DNA of 64,000 bases from Cytophagaceae bacterium. GTDB taxonomy: Bacteria; Bacteroidota; Bacteroidia; Cytophagales; UBA9547. Below, piece by piece: positions 1 to 8,889 of the stretch. Under the pieces are notes generated by a model. That model saw only the letters and a program-made list of their open reading frames with translations. It had not been told where the DNA came from and searched no databases. The position numbers and the translations under genes were made by a program. How positions within the stretch are numbered: the stretch's first letter is position 1; each line of letters opens with the position of its first letter. Location: positions 1-64,000 of the forward strand of contig JAIYAU010000041.1 in the NCBI GenBank assembly GCA_027488865.1, given 5' to 3'.

Positions 1-2
1 CC

Positions 3-101
3 TTTTCTTACTTTATGGAGGAGGAATTAAAACAACAAATGATTGACGAAAGTATAGACCCTGAGGAGGAACTCCTTAAGGATATGGAGGATGATCAGTA
101 A
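3..101 (+). CDS. C-terminal end of an unknown acidic protein (cut by window edge)
   Basis: An open frame enters from the left edge and ends at TAA 99-101. The visible 32 residues are very acidic (many Glu/Asp) and end in DMEDDQ. There is an internal ATG at position 15, so a 28-aa peptide is formally possible, but an upstream-extending gene is more likely because the frame is open to the edge. No family is recognisable from so short a piece. Confidence 0.45.
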   Translation, partial: FSYFMEEELKQQMIDESIDPEEELLKDMEDDQ

Positions 102-412
102 ATTAAGCAAAGTGGTAACCATTTCAAGCATTAAAGCCCAAATGTCTTGTTAAAAATTAGATATGGTTAAACCAGTTGACATATTTCAAAAATCCAATTT
201 TGAGTTATTTATGATTTTATCTCATAGATTACTCTTAAGAATTATTCAAAGGTCATTTACATAACCCAATTATCCTAAATATAGGGGCTTGTTTTGGTTA
301 CATATGTTGAGACTTAAAAAAAGCAAAGGCAGCATTGATACATCAAAACATAAATTAATAGAGCCTTAGCATAAAAAGGCACATCACCTAACGTTGTAAG
401 TTTAAAACCTAA
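102..412. other. AT-rich intergenic region without a visible gene
   Basis: About 310 bases of AT-rich sequence between the partial gene and the Crp/Fnr gene. Stops are frequent in all frames. No clear terminator, repeat or complete -33/-7 promoter pair was recognised. Confidence 0.5.
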
Positions 413-991
413 ATGGAACAAATAAGACAGGTAATCAAACAAATGATTAACGTTTCGGAAGAGGAACTCAACGATTTCCTCCACCTAGCCACAATTAAAT
501 CATTTAAAAGACAGGAAATTTTAGGCCAACCAAACATTATTCCAAATGAAATATTTTTTATCAATAAAGGGCTGATCAGGGTTTTAGTTACTGACAACCA
601 TGGAACTGAACACACCATACACTTTGCATTAGAAAACCAATTTATTGCCGATTATTCCAACTTTATTCAAAAGCAGCCCTCTATTTATAGTTTGCAAACA
701 TTAGAAGAAACTCAGATAGTTATTTTACCTCGGTCAACAATTGAATGGGGATACAAAAACTTAACAGAAGGACAAAAAATGGGAAGATTAATCGCTGAAT
801 ACTATTTCATTTACCAAGATGACCGAATAAAAAATTTATATATTAGAACGCCAAAACAACGTTATGACTGTATTGCCGAAGTTTTTCCAAATATTCATAA
901 TCGAGTCCCCCAACACATGATAGCTTCATATTTGGGTATTACCTCCATACATTTAAGCAGACTTAAGAAAGCGGCAATAGAAAAATTATAA
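413..991 (+). CDS. Crp/Fnr-family transcriptional regulator
   Basis: A 192-aa protein with the two-domain Crp/Fnr layout. Residues about 25-120 form a cyclic-nucleotide-binding-type beta-roll (for example EIFFINKGLIRVL and the following Gly-rich turns). Residues about 155-190 form a helix-turn-helix containing IASYLGITSIHLSRLKK, the usual recognition-helix pattern in Bacteroidota members. There is no Fnr-type N-terminal cysteine cluster, so an oxygen-sensing iron-sulfur type is unlikely. The effector is unknown. It lies 160 bp upstream of a same-strand SDR dehydrogenase, which it may regulate (inference). A second family member is encoded at 25.46 kb. Confidence 0.9.
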   Translation: MEQIRQVIKQMINVSEEELNDFLHLATIKSFKRQEILGQPNIIPNEIFFINKGLIRVLVTDNHGTEHTIHFALENQFIADYSNFIQKQPSIYSLQTLEETQIVILPRSTIEWGYKNLTEGQKMGRLIAEYYFIYQDDRIKNLYIRTPKQRYDCIAEVFPNIHNRVPQHMIASYLGITSIHLSRLKKAAIEKL

Positions 992-1151
992 ACAAATGTT
1001 ATCGTTTCTAACTTGCTAAACAGCTTAGTTTTGTATAAAAAATGAGGCGATTCTGAATATTCAAGGTGTTTTCAACATTATGAAAAAACTGAAGGATTAA
1101 AGATATTGGTTAGCATCAATCAAAAGAAATAAAAATAAAATAATTGCAATT

Positions 1152-1931
1152 ATGAACGAATATACTATTATAACTGGCGCCAGCTCTGGAATAGGCTATG
1201 AATTGGCGCATCAACTAGCTGCAAAAAAACACAACTTAATATTGGTGGCTCGTAGTCAGGACAAGTTAGAATCGCTTCAAAGTAAATTAAAACAAAAATT
1301 TGGTATTGAAGTGTTGTATTTACTTTATGATTTGTCGGAGCCAAATGCTGCTCAGGACTTGTACAATGAAGTTAAAGCACATAAATACCTGGTTACGGGT
1401 TTAATAAACAATGCGGGTTTTGGCGAATACGGCGATTTTGTAGAAATGCCTTTAAAAAAGGATGAGGAAATGATTGCGGTTAACATTACGGCTTTGGTCG
1501 GACTTACAAAATTATTTGGTGCGGATATGGTAAAATTAGGAAAGGGCAGAATTATGAATGTTGCTTCAATACTTTCATTTCTTCCATTTCCCTATTATTC
1601 AATTTATTCAGCAACCAAAAGTTTTGTATTGGCCTTTACAGAAACCGTTTCTGCCGAATTGCAAGGATCAGGAGTTTCATTAACAGCATTATGTCCTGGT
1701 ACGGTGGAAACACCATTTCATACTGATTCTATGCGTAAAACTAATGCAATGAGTGCTAACAAACCTATGCCTGCTGCTGTAGTGGCAGAAGTGGGAGTTG
1801 AATTATTTTTGAATGGTAAAGGCAAAAAGATTGTAGGCTTTATGAATTGGTTTTTGAGTAATTTGCCAAGAGTAACACCTGACATTTTGATGATGAAAAT
1901 AAAAAAGAACTTAGCAAGTATTAAAAAATGA
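1152..1931 (+). CDS. SDR-family NAD(P)-dependent oxidoreductase
   Basis: A 259-aa classical short-chain dehydrogenase/reductase of the DltE-like type. The Rossmann cofactor motif TGASSGIG is at residues 8-15, NNAG at 86-89, the catalytic Asn at 111, Ser at 139, and the YxxxK pair is Y152 and K156. All catalytic residues are present, so the enzyme should be active. The substrate cannot be read from the sequence. The stop codon overlaps the ATG of the next gene (ATGA at 1928-1931), so the two are probably translationally coupled. A -7-like TAGTTTTG lies at 1026-1033 without a convincing partner. Confidence 0.93.
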   Translation: MNEYTIITGASSGIGYELAHQLAAKKHNLILVARSQDKLESLQSKLKQKFGIEVLYLLYDLSEPNAAQDLYNEVKAHKYLVTGLINNAGFGEYGDFVEMPLKKDEEMIAVNITALVGLTKLFGADMVKLGKGRIMNVASILSFLPFPYYSIYSATKSFVLAFTETVSAELQGSGVSLTALCPGTVETPFHTDSMRKTNAMSANKPMPAAVVAEVGVELFLNGKGKKIVGFMNWFLSNLPRVTPDILMMKIKKNLASIKK

Positions 1932-2725
1932 TAGATTTTATACAACAACTCAAATTTAGAAACGAAACTTTGTTCTATTTTGGTTTACTCTGTCTTGGGT
2001 TATCCGTTGTTTTTATTCTTCTCACCAAGTATTCTAACATTCAAGTTTATAACGTAAACGCTTGGTATAAACCCTTTAAATTCGCTTTTTCCACATTTCT
2101 ATTCGCTTGGGCTATGGCTTGGTATTGCTACTATTTGCCCAATTTTAATGTTAAAATTTTCAATTGGTCTATTGTCATATTATTGGGTTTTGAAATTTTT
2201 TACATTGCCTTTCAAGCAAGTAAAGGACAGCTTTCTCATTATAATATAAGTACGCCTGTCTATGCATTTTTGTATTCGATGATGGCATTAGCTGCCACTT
2301 TAGTAACCCTGTATACAGCATATGTTGGACTACTTTTTTTCACAAACTCATTTCCAGAATTACCAAATTACTATGTTTGGGCTATAAGATTAGGAATAAT
2401 CATTTTTGTAATATTCTCTTTTGAAGGCTTTGCAATGGGATCTCGGCTAAACCATAGTGTTGGCGCATTAAACGATAACTCAAATTGGTTCATTGTTGCT
2501 TGGAGTACCACAGTTGGCGATTTGAGAGTTTCGCATTTTATTGGAATGCACGCTTTACAAGTGTTACCAGTACTTTCATTCTATGTTTTAAAAAACACCA
2601 AATTGACAATTGGTCTGTCGGTGGTTTATGGCCTATTGGCTTTGCTCACTCTTATTCAAGCGCTGCAAGGAAGACCGTTATTCAAGGCAAATAAGTCAAA
2701 AAAGGAAACTACTAGTAAGTTGTAA
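1928..2725 (+). CDS. Polytopic membrane protein of unknown function
   Basis: A 265-aa protein with about seven to eight hydrophobic segments spread over its length and a short basic C-terminal tail. Its ATG overlaps the stop of the SDR gene by 4 bp, which suggests co-translation and a shared pathway. The loop near residues 198-215 has the polar pattern DLRVSHFIGMHALQVLP, and the preceding loop has RLNHSVG. Histidines within hydrophobic segments could bind a cofactor or metal, but that is speculation. I do not recognise a named family. Confidence 0.85.
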   Translation: MIDFIQQLKFRNETLFYFGLLCLGLSVVFILLTKYSNIQVYNVNAWYKPFKFAFSTFLFAWAMAWYCYYLPNFNVKIFNWSIVILLGFEIFYIAFQASKGQLSHYNISTPVYAFLYSMMALAATLVTLYTAYVGLLFFTNSFPELPNYYVWAIRLGIIIFVIFSFEGFAMGSRLNHSVGALNDNSNWFIVAWSTTVGDLRVSHFIGMHALQVLPVLSFYVLKNTKLTIGLSVVYGLLALLTLIQALQGRPLFKANKSKKETTSKL

Positions 2726-3010
2726 AGCACTATAAAACAATCAATTGAAAAATAAGACACCAAAACTAGCTTTCAAACCTCTGAATATTTTCAACCCTCC
2801 TTATAAGTAAATTTGTACAATTAAATTTCAAAGAACATAGTTAAGAATTAATTAAAATATTCAAATAGTCTTATAAAAAGTCAATAGTTATATTCGATTA
2901 GCTGTATTTAATTATAACAACTTGCACCTAATCCCTGATGAACAACTGCTATACCTAGGACAACATAAACATCCTAATCATGAATAGTAAGAAAATGCCT
3001 TGTTCATGAA

Positions 3011-3044
3011 AATAAAAGGAGCTGCCCACGACGGACAGCTCCTA
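3011..3044 (-). terminator. Rho-independent terminator of the phoD-like gene
   Basis: An 8-bp stem, AGGAGCTG (3018-3025) with CAGCTCCT (3037-3044), is followed on the minus strand by a T-rich run (TTTTATTTT). It lies just past the stop of the minus-strand phosphatase gene. Confidence 0.75.
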
Positions 3045-3068
3045 AATATTACTTCTTACCTTAGTTAA

Positions 3069-5129
3069 TTATTTTTTAATCAATTTCCTTGTTATTTTTT
3101 GGTTTGCTGTTAAAACGGTGAGAACATAAGCACCTTCTTTCAAATCAGAAATATCATATTCCATTTGATAATTTCCTATTTCTTGATTTTCTGCTTTTGC
3201 CAATACTTTAACAACTTTACCTTGCATATCAACTACTTGGATTTCAATGTTCCCTTTAGTAATTGTAGCGAAATTTAAAAGAAAATAATCATGTGTAGGA
3301 TTAGGATAAAGTGTAAAAATAACACCAGAGATAGCTTCGTTAGATAAACTTGTAATCCTTCTTGGCGATGTAGGTGCCGGTATATCTTGTTGAACTTTAT
3401 TAGCAGCACCGGCAAGGTTAAGTTTACCTATTTTTGTAACATTGTTTAACACAGAAATACTTTGCCCTAATGCCTCAGTTGTGTTTTTAGTAATCACATT
3501 TGGTACATAAAAGTAATCAGACTGGGCTGAATCTGATTTAAGATCTAGTATAATATATCCATGAGCTCTTAAATTAGTATAAGCTAAATGTGGATTGTAG
3601 TTTACGTTTCCTAAAGCCGGCAAATAATTATTAAGTCCGAATTCAAATCCATCTATGACAGCCGTTGAATAACCCAACTCATCAAAATTTTGTGAAGCAA
3701 TAGAAGGTGTTCCAAATTCAACAGCATAAGAACCAAGACCAGTAGTATCATTATATCCATCTCCAGTTAATGAATTGTATGGATTTTTTAAAGGAATATT
3801 TCCAGCTTGGGCTACAGGATAAAGCACAGCGTTTTTAGTTACATCAAACGCCCAACTGCAATGTGAGTCACCAGTAACAAACACCACATTTTTAATATCA
3901 TTTTTCTTAATTGAATCAATTACAGCATTGCGTTGGGTAGGATATGACTCCCAATTGTCAATAAAAGCGTCCTCCGCTGTTCTTATTGAGCTTATGCTGG
4001 TAGGATCGGGAGCTCCTAATGAATTTACTGCTCCAAAGCCTACATTAAAAGTAGAGAAAAGCACTTGATTGCCAATTACTTTCCATTTTGCCTTTGAATT
4101 TTTCATTTTATCAATGAACCAATCAAATTGAGTCTGGCTAATTATTTTTCTTGCTGGCACATCCGGGGTATCAAAGTGTACAGGAGGTTTTTCTCTTCCT
4201 TCTAATCTGGTATCTAATAAAATCAATTCAGCAAGGTTACCATAAGAGATGCTTCTGTAAAGTTTATCTTCTTTATTATCACGGATTGGCATCCACTCAT
4301 AATATACCTTTTTAGCAATATTTTTTCGGGTTGTCCATAAACCTTGTGTTAATGTATCATGGTTTTCTGCGCCCGTTACGTAAGAATCATTAGCAGATTC
4401 GTGATCATCCCAAATAGATATAAATGGATGTTGTTGGTGTGCTACGCGCAAGTTAGAATCTAATCTGTATAATGAATATCTTGTACGATAATCCGCTTCT
4501 GTTACTATCTCATTCGTAGGCAATACAGACCTTGAGGCGTCCAATAGACTAACATTTTTATATTTACCAGGCGCATATTCGTAAATGTAATCACCTAGAT
4601 GCACCACAGCATCAATATCTTTTCTTTCTGCAATTCTTCCAAAGGCATTAAAATAACCTCCTTCATAATTGGCACAGGATATAATAGCAAATTTCAAATT
4701 ATCACTAGTAGCAGCAGTAGTTTTTGTTTTGCCAACTATAGAATTAGCACCTAGTGCTTCAAAATAGTAATAATAAGTAGTTCCAGCCGTTAAACCAGTA
4801 ACATCTATTTTAACTGTATAATCCTTAGATATATCTGTTTGTATTGTACCTGTTTTAGTTATGTTTAAAAAGGAAGTATCAGTAGCTACATAATACGTAA
4901 CGTTTATTGGTAGTTCACCCTCACCTGGTGTTACTTTAGTCCAAATAATTACTGCATCTTCCAATGGATCCCCTGAGGCTACACCATGATAAAAAGGTTT
5001 TAAAGAAGGGTCAAAAGGAAGACTTGCAGTGCTTTCTGATGAACGACCTAATTTAATGGGAGCTTGTTGTAACTGAGCGAAAACACCCATACTCAACATT
5101 AATGCTACATAAATAAGTGTATTTTTCAT
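3069..5129 (-). CDS. phoD: Secreted PhoD-family alkaline phosphatase with T9SS sorting domain
   Basis: Start chosen at the ATG at 5129 because the reading then begins with a clean signal peptide (MKNTLIYVALMLSMGVFAQ); upstream codons add a non-signal extension. The product is 686 aa. Residues about 35-140 match the PhoD N-terminal domain (HGVASGDP, VIIWTKVTP). The metallophosphoesterase follows with ISCANYEGGY, HLGDYIYEY, WDDHESANDSYV and VTGDSHCSW, the usual metal-binding Asp/His/Asn positions. The last about 80 residues (LYPNPTHDYFLLNF to a basic end) are a type A T9SS sorting domain. The protein is thus expected outside the cell or on its surface, releasing phosphate from mono- or diesters. 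It uses Sec rather than the Tat signal common in this family. Confidence 0.93.
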   Translation of the reverse strand: MKNTLIYVALMLSMGVFAQLQQAPIKLGRSSESTASLPFDPSLKPFYHGVASGDPLEDAVIIWTKVTPGEGELPINVTYYVATDTSFLNITKTGTIQTDISKDYTVKIDVTGLTAGTTYYYYFEALGANSIVGKTKTTAATSDNLKFAIISCANYEGGYFNAFGRIAERKDIDAVVHLGDYIYEYAPGKYKNVSLLDASRSVLPTNEIVTEADYRTRYSLYRLDSNLRVAHQQHPFISIWDDHESANDSYVTGAENHDTLTQGLWTTRKNIAKKVYYEWMPIRDNKEDKLYRSISYGNLAELILLDTRLEGREKPPVHFDTPDVPARKIISQTQFDWFIDKMKNSKAKWKVIGNQVLFSTFNVGFGAVNSLGAPDPTSISSIRTAEDAFIDNWESYPTQRNAVIDSIKKNDIKNVVFVTGDSHCSWAFDVTKNAVLYPVAQAGNIPLKNPYNSLTGDGYNDTTGLGSYAVEFGTPSIASQNFDELGYSTAVIDGFEFGLNNYLPALGNVNYNPHLAYTNLRAHGYIILDLKSDSAQSDYFYVPNVITKNTTEALGQSISVLNNVTKIGKLNLAGAANKVQQDIPAPTSPRRITSLSNEAISGVIFTLYPNPTHDYFLLNFATITKGNIEIQVVDMQGKVVKVLAKAENQEIGNYQMEYDISDLKEGAYVLTVLTANQKITRKLIKK

Positions 5130-5292
5130 TTTGTTAAAAAGTTTTAGAACAACAAAGGTCGTTAATAAACTTTCCAAAGAGATTAGCACAATGTTAAGTA
5201 TTGTTTACGTTTTGATGAATATTATTACTCAAGTAGTTGCTAATATGAAGTTTAAAATTTATTGGTTTTGCCTGTTTAATAACGGCACGCCA

Positions 5293-6291
5293 CTACGCAA
5301 ATACAAGTTTGGATTTTAGATAGGTTTTGGGATTCACCTCAAATTCTTTTCTAAAAACTTCCGTAAAATGACTTAAGTTAGAATAACCAATTTTATAACC
5401 CACCTCTGAAACAGAATACTTTAACGTGTCTAGCAATCGTTTCGCTTCTTGCATCCTGAGGGTGAGGCTGTACTGATATACACTTTTGCCAAATACTTGC
5501 TTAAAAGATCTTTGAAGTTTAGCTTCGCTCATAGCGGCAAGCCTTGCAAGTTCTTCTATAGTTGGTGGCTCCTTTAAACAATCGGTTAATGTGCTTTTTA
5601 CCTTAAATAATGCCTCAACTTCAAAATCACTCATCCCTTGGTAAGGCAATGCCGCACGTCTATCTGCCTTTTGTACAAAAAGAGTCAGTAACTCCAGACT
5701 CTTAGCAAATGAAAATAGAAACGATGAACTAGAATTGTTATTTGAATCCAAAACTAACAATTGACTTATAATCTGCTGCATCGGCTGGGTAATTTCTTCA
5801 AAGAGGAAGAAAGGTTTGGGTTTGCTCAATAGCTCCAAAAAAAATCCACCAGAACCTTTAATTTGTCTCAGAAGCCAATTTCGATTAGCACAAATGGTAA
5901 TAATGAGTCCTCGTTTTCCTTCAGAAATTATCATTTGATTACTAATTTCTGAACTTGCCATAAAAATTCCATTTTTAGAAGATAAACCCATTTCCACTGT
6001 TTCTTGTCCAATATGTTGTGTTACCCCAAAATCAGAAAAAAAGAAGGTAATAGGAATGGTTTCATAATCAAGCGTATCCTGAACTCCATTTTTATTAACT
6101 GTAATAGGAAAATTCAAGGTAAAGTCCATTAAGGTTACATAAAAATCCGGTAAAAACTGAATTTGTTTAATATAACCACTACCCATATTAGAAGGTACCT
6201 GAATAACACCATCCTCAATAGGTTGATTTATTTGATTCGCCAGATTTTGCATCCATTCTTCAGGGTGACTCGCTGAACAGTCTAATATCAT
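5293..6291 (-). CDS. AraC-family transcriptional regulator (PchR-like)
   Basis: A 332-aa regulator. The C-terminal about 100 residues carry two helix-turn-helix units typical of AraC: IEELARLAAMSEAKLQRSFKQ, then VSEVGYKIGYSNLSHFTEVF. The N-terminal two thirds are a ligand-sensing domain like that of siderophore- or nutrient-responsive AraC proteins placed beside TonB receptors. It is divergent from the TonB receptor at 6465; the 173-bp gap holds direct repeats and a -7 box. Control of that receptor is a reasonable inference. The inducer is unknown. Confidence 0.92.
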   Translation of the reverse strand: MILDCSASHPEEWMQNLANQINQPIEDGVIQVPSNMGSGYIKQIQFLPDFYVTLMDFTLNFPITVNKNGVQDTLDYETIPITFFFSDFGVTQHIGQETVEMGLSSKNGIFMASSEISNQMIISEGKRGLIITICANRNWLLRQIKGSGGFFLELLSKPKPFFLFEEITQPMQQIISQLLVLDSNNNSSSSFLFSFAKSLELLTLFVQKADRRAALPYQGMSDFEVEALFKVKSTLTDCLKEPPTIEELARLAAMSEAKLQRSFKQVFGKSVYQYSLTLRMQEAKRLLDTLKYSVSEVGYKIGYSNLSHFTEVFRKEFEVNPKTYLKSKLVFA

Positions 6292-6385
6292 TTGTTAAAT
6301 ATTTATTATTAAAATTACAGTCAAATTCGCACTATGGCCAATCTTTATTGACTTTAAGATAATGCCTAAAAATTTTAAATCGTAA

Positions 6386-6421
6386 TCTTTTCGGGTAATA
6401 CTTTATTCTTTTCGGTTATTT
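6386..6421. promoter_or_regulatory. Direct repeats, probable AraC-type operator
   Basis: TCTTTTCGGGTAATA (6386-6400) and TCTTTTCGGTTATTT (6407-6421) start 21 bp apart, two helical turns, in the gap between the AraC gene and the TonB receptor. AraC monomers typically bind direct repeats with this phasing just upstream of the promoter they activate. Confidence 0.55.
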
Positions 6422-6439
6422 TATCCTTTTTAGTATATC

Positions 6440-6447
6440 TAGTTTTG
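6440..6447 (+). promoter_or_regulatory. -7 element of the TonB receptor promoter
   Basis: TAGTTTTG fits the Bacteroidota -7 consensus TAnnTTTG and lies 18 bp before the receptor ATG. No good -33 TTTG is present. That fits an activator-dependent promoter served by the direct repeats immediately upstream. Confidence 0.5.
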
Positions 6448-6464
6448 TATATAATTTAAAAGAC

Positions 6465-8834
6465 ATGATACGAACCCTTATTTTTCTAAATGTAATTATT
6501 TACAGTTTGGCTGTTATTCAGGTGTCAGCACAAACTGGTAATTTTAAAGGCAAAGTTGTAGATAAACAAACTCAGCAACCATTACCAGGCGTAGTTGTGA
6601 ATATACCCTTGCACCAATTGACCGTGGTTACTGACACTTTGGGTGTTTTTGAAATCAATAATATTCCGGAAGGTACCCAAAATGCTTCCTTTAATTTCTT
6701 GGGCTATCAAGATAAAACAATTACAGAAATTCAAATTGTAAGAAATAAAACCTATTATACTCAAATAGAATTGCTTGAAGACATTCGCGTGGCGGATGAA
6801 GTAACCGTTACCTCACATAGATTTGAAAACGATCCTACAGTACCTGTTTCTTCTTATAGTTTTTCTAGGGAAGAAATCTTTAGAAATCCCGGTGCTCAAG
6901 GGGATATTTTCAGGGCTATCGGAATCTTACCAGGAGTATCCAGTAGCGGAGGGCAGTTTTCCGCCATAGCCGTAAGGGGACAAGGCACTGCAGAAAACGT
7001 GTATATGGTGGACGATATCCCAATGACCGATCTAAGCCATTTAGAAGGTAATTCTACAGGGTTTAATGACCCTAATGGTGGCCGTTTTAGTATTTTTGCC
7101 CCTAGGGTAATCGACAATGCGCAGTTTCAAGGTGGTGGTTTTGCTGCCCAATATGGCCGTCGAAGCGCTTCTGTATTGAGTTTGGGTGTAAAAGAGGGTA
7201 ATAAAGAAAGTGCGTTTTTAAGCGGTCAATTTGATTTGCTCGGTTTTACCATGATTTATGACGGCCCAAGTAAAGTACATAAAAAAACTAGTGTTTTTGC
7301 CTCTGCTCGTTATCAACACTTTGGCCTACTTTTAAAAATGCTCAACTTAGATTATTTGGGAGTTCCCTCTTATGCAGATTATATGATAAAAACTACTACC
7401 GAAATTAATGCCAAAAACAAATTATCAATTCTTGCAATGTATAACCCGGAGTATTTTTATCGTGATATTAATAGCATGAAAGAAGATAAAAATATCGAAA
7501 TTATTGATTTGCCAAAAGGATATCAAAACAAAGCAACGGTTAGTTTTAACCTAAAAACCCTGGTGGGCAAAAGTAGCTTTATTAAAAATGTTGGATATTT
7601 TCAATATTATGACGCCAAGTTTTCCGTTGGAAGGGCAAATCCTGTAGTGGATGCAGACGGCAAATTGGCCAACAAAAGTGTTATAGCTTATGAAGACAAT
7701 ATTCGCAAAATTAACCTTGGTCAAAGTACGATTGGTTATAGATTTATTTTTAACAAACAATTTAAATCTTCTACACTAACAGCAGGTATAGACGCGGCTT
7801 ATCAAAATATTAAAAATTCCAGATATTTAAGTAGACAGGACACCAATTACATTCTATTTAGCGAGCAAGCCGCCGCAGGTGCCACCTATTCCATTGTAAC
7901 CCCCGCTTTCTTTAATAGCGAATTTGATAAAAATGCATTTAACAACTCCTCTTATGTGGATTATTCATTTAAAGTGTTTAGAAGATTAACCATTAATTCG
8001 GGACTAAGGTACGATTATACAGGTTTTACAGATTTTCATTCTATAGCACCAAGGTTAAGTGGTAGTTTACAACTTACCGAAAAAAATACGCTCAATTTTG
8101 CTTATGGTATCTTTTATCAAGACCCTCAAGCTGTCTTTATTTCAGATCAAGAATCCGGCAAAAAATTAAAAAATGAAAGAACAATACAATACATTTTAGG
8201 ATTTAAACGTTACTTTAGCCCTGATACTAAATTGGTTATAGAGGGTTGGTACAAAGAATTTGCAAATCAAATCGTAAGAACTTCACCGGGCACTAAGCTA
8301 CTTACTAACGATGGAATTGGACACGCCTACGGGTTGGATGTAAATGTAACTAAACGTTTGTCAAGAAAATATTACGGCCAAGCAGGATATTCTTACATGC
8401 AAAGCAAGCGTGATGATAAAGACGGCAGAGGGGAATATGATTTTACCTTTAGCCAACCACACATTGTGAGTGTGTTAGCTAGTTATAAACCAAACGACAA
8501 ATGGGTGTTTTCTGGTAAATTTAGATTTGCGACAGGTAGGCCTACTGACAAGTACTATGTTATCGATAGCGTATTTAATGACAAAAATTTTGTGAGATAT
8601 TCCCAGGTTATTACAAATAAAAACGGAAAACGACTCAACGACTTCATAAGTTTGGACTTTAGGGTAGATTACCGTGTGCAACTCAACAAACTCACAACCA
8701 CTGCATTTATAGACATTGTAAATGTTATGAATCGTAAAAATGAAAATAGTGAATTACTTATGCCTATTAATGGTGAAGCCATAACTGACGGTGTCAGAAT
8801 ATTCCCAACGTTTGGTATTCGATTTGAGTATTAA
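6465..8834 (+). CDS. TonB-dependent outer-membrane receptor with carboxypeptidase-regulatory-like domain
   Basis: A 789-aa protein beginning with a signal peptide ending near VSAQ (residue about 23). Residues about 26-110 are a beta-sandwich of the CarboxypepD_reg-like type (FKGKVVDKQTQQPLPGV, NIPEGTQNASFNFLGY). The plug domain follows (PGAQGDIFRAIGILPGV, AIAVRGQGTAENVYMVDDIP), then a 22-strand barrel ending in an aromatic-rich strand (FPTFGIRFEY). No SusD partner is adjacent, so it is more likely a siderophore, metal or small-molecule receptor than a SusC glycan importer. Regulation by the divergent AraC protein is likely. Confidence 0.93.
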   Translation: MIRTLIFLNVIIYSLAVIQVSAQTGNFKGKVVDKQTQQPLPGVVVNIPLHQLTVVTDTLGVFEINNIPEGTQNASFNFLGYQDKTITEIQIVRNKTYYTQIELLEDIRVADEVTVTSHRFENDPTVPVSSYSFSREEIFRNPGAQGDIFRAIGILPGVSSSGGQFSAIAVRGQGTAENVYMVDDIPMTDLSHLEGNSTGFNDPNGGRFSIFAPRVIDNAQFQGGGFAAQYGRRSASVLSLGVKEGNKESAFLSGQFDLLGFTMIYDGPSKVHKKTSVFASARYQHFGLLLKMLNLDYLGVPSYADYMIKTTTEINAKNKLSILAMYNPEYFYRDINSMKEDKNIEIIDLPKGYQNKATVSFNLKTLVGKSSFIKNVGYFQYYDAKFSVGRANPVVDADGKLANKSVIAYEDNIRKINLGQSTIGYRFIFNKQFKSSTLTAGIDAAYQNIKNSRYLSRQDTNYILFSEQAAAGATYSIVTPAFFNSEFDKNAFNNSSYVDYSFKVFRRLTINSGLRYDYTGFTDFHSIAPRLSGSLQLTEKNTLNFAYGIFYQDPQAVFISDQESGKKLKNERTIQYILGFKRYFSPDTKLVIEGWYKEFANQIVRTSPGTKLLTNDGIGHAYGLDVNVTKRLSRKYYGQAGYSYMQSKRDDKDGRGEYDFTFSQPHIVSVLASYKPNDKWVFSGKFRFATGRPTDKYYVIDSVFNDKNFVRYSQVITNKNGKRLNDFISLDFRVDYRVQLNKLTTTAFIDIVNVMNRKNENSELLMPINGEAITDGVRIFPTFGIRFEY

Positions 8835-8836
8835 TT

Positions 8837-8884
8837 TTAAAAACAATAGGGCGGTCAATTACTAAACATGCCCTATTGTTTTAT
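8837..8884. terminator. Bidirectional terminator between convergent genes
   Basis: AAACAATAGGGC (8841-8852) pairs with GCCCTATTGTTT (8870-8881), flanked by A-rich and T-rich runs. It sits between the TonB receptor and the convergent transketolase gene and can serve both. Confidence 0.75.
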
Positions 8885-8889
8885 TAATC

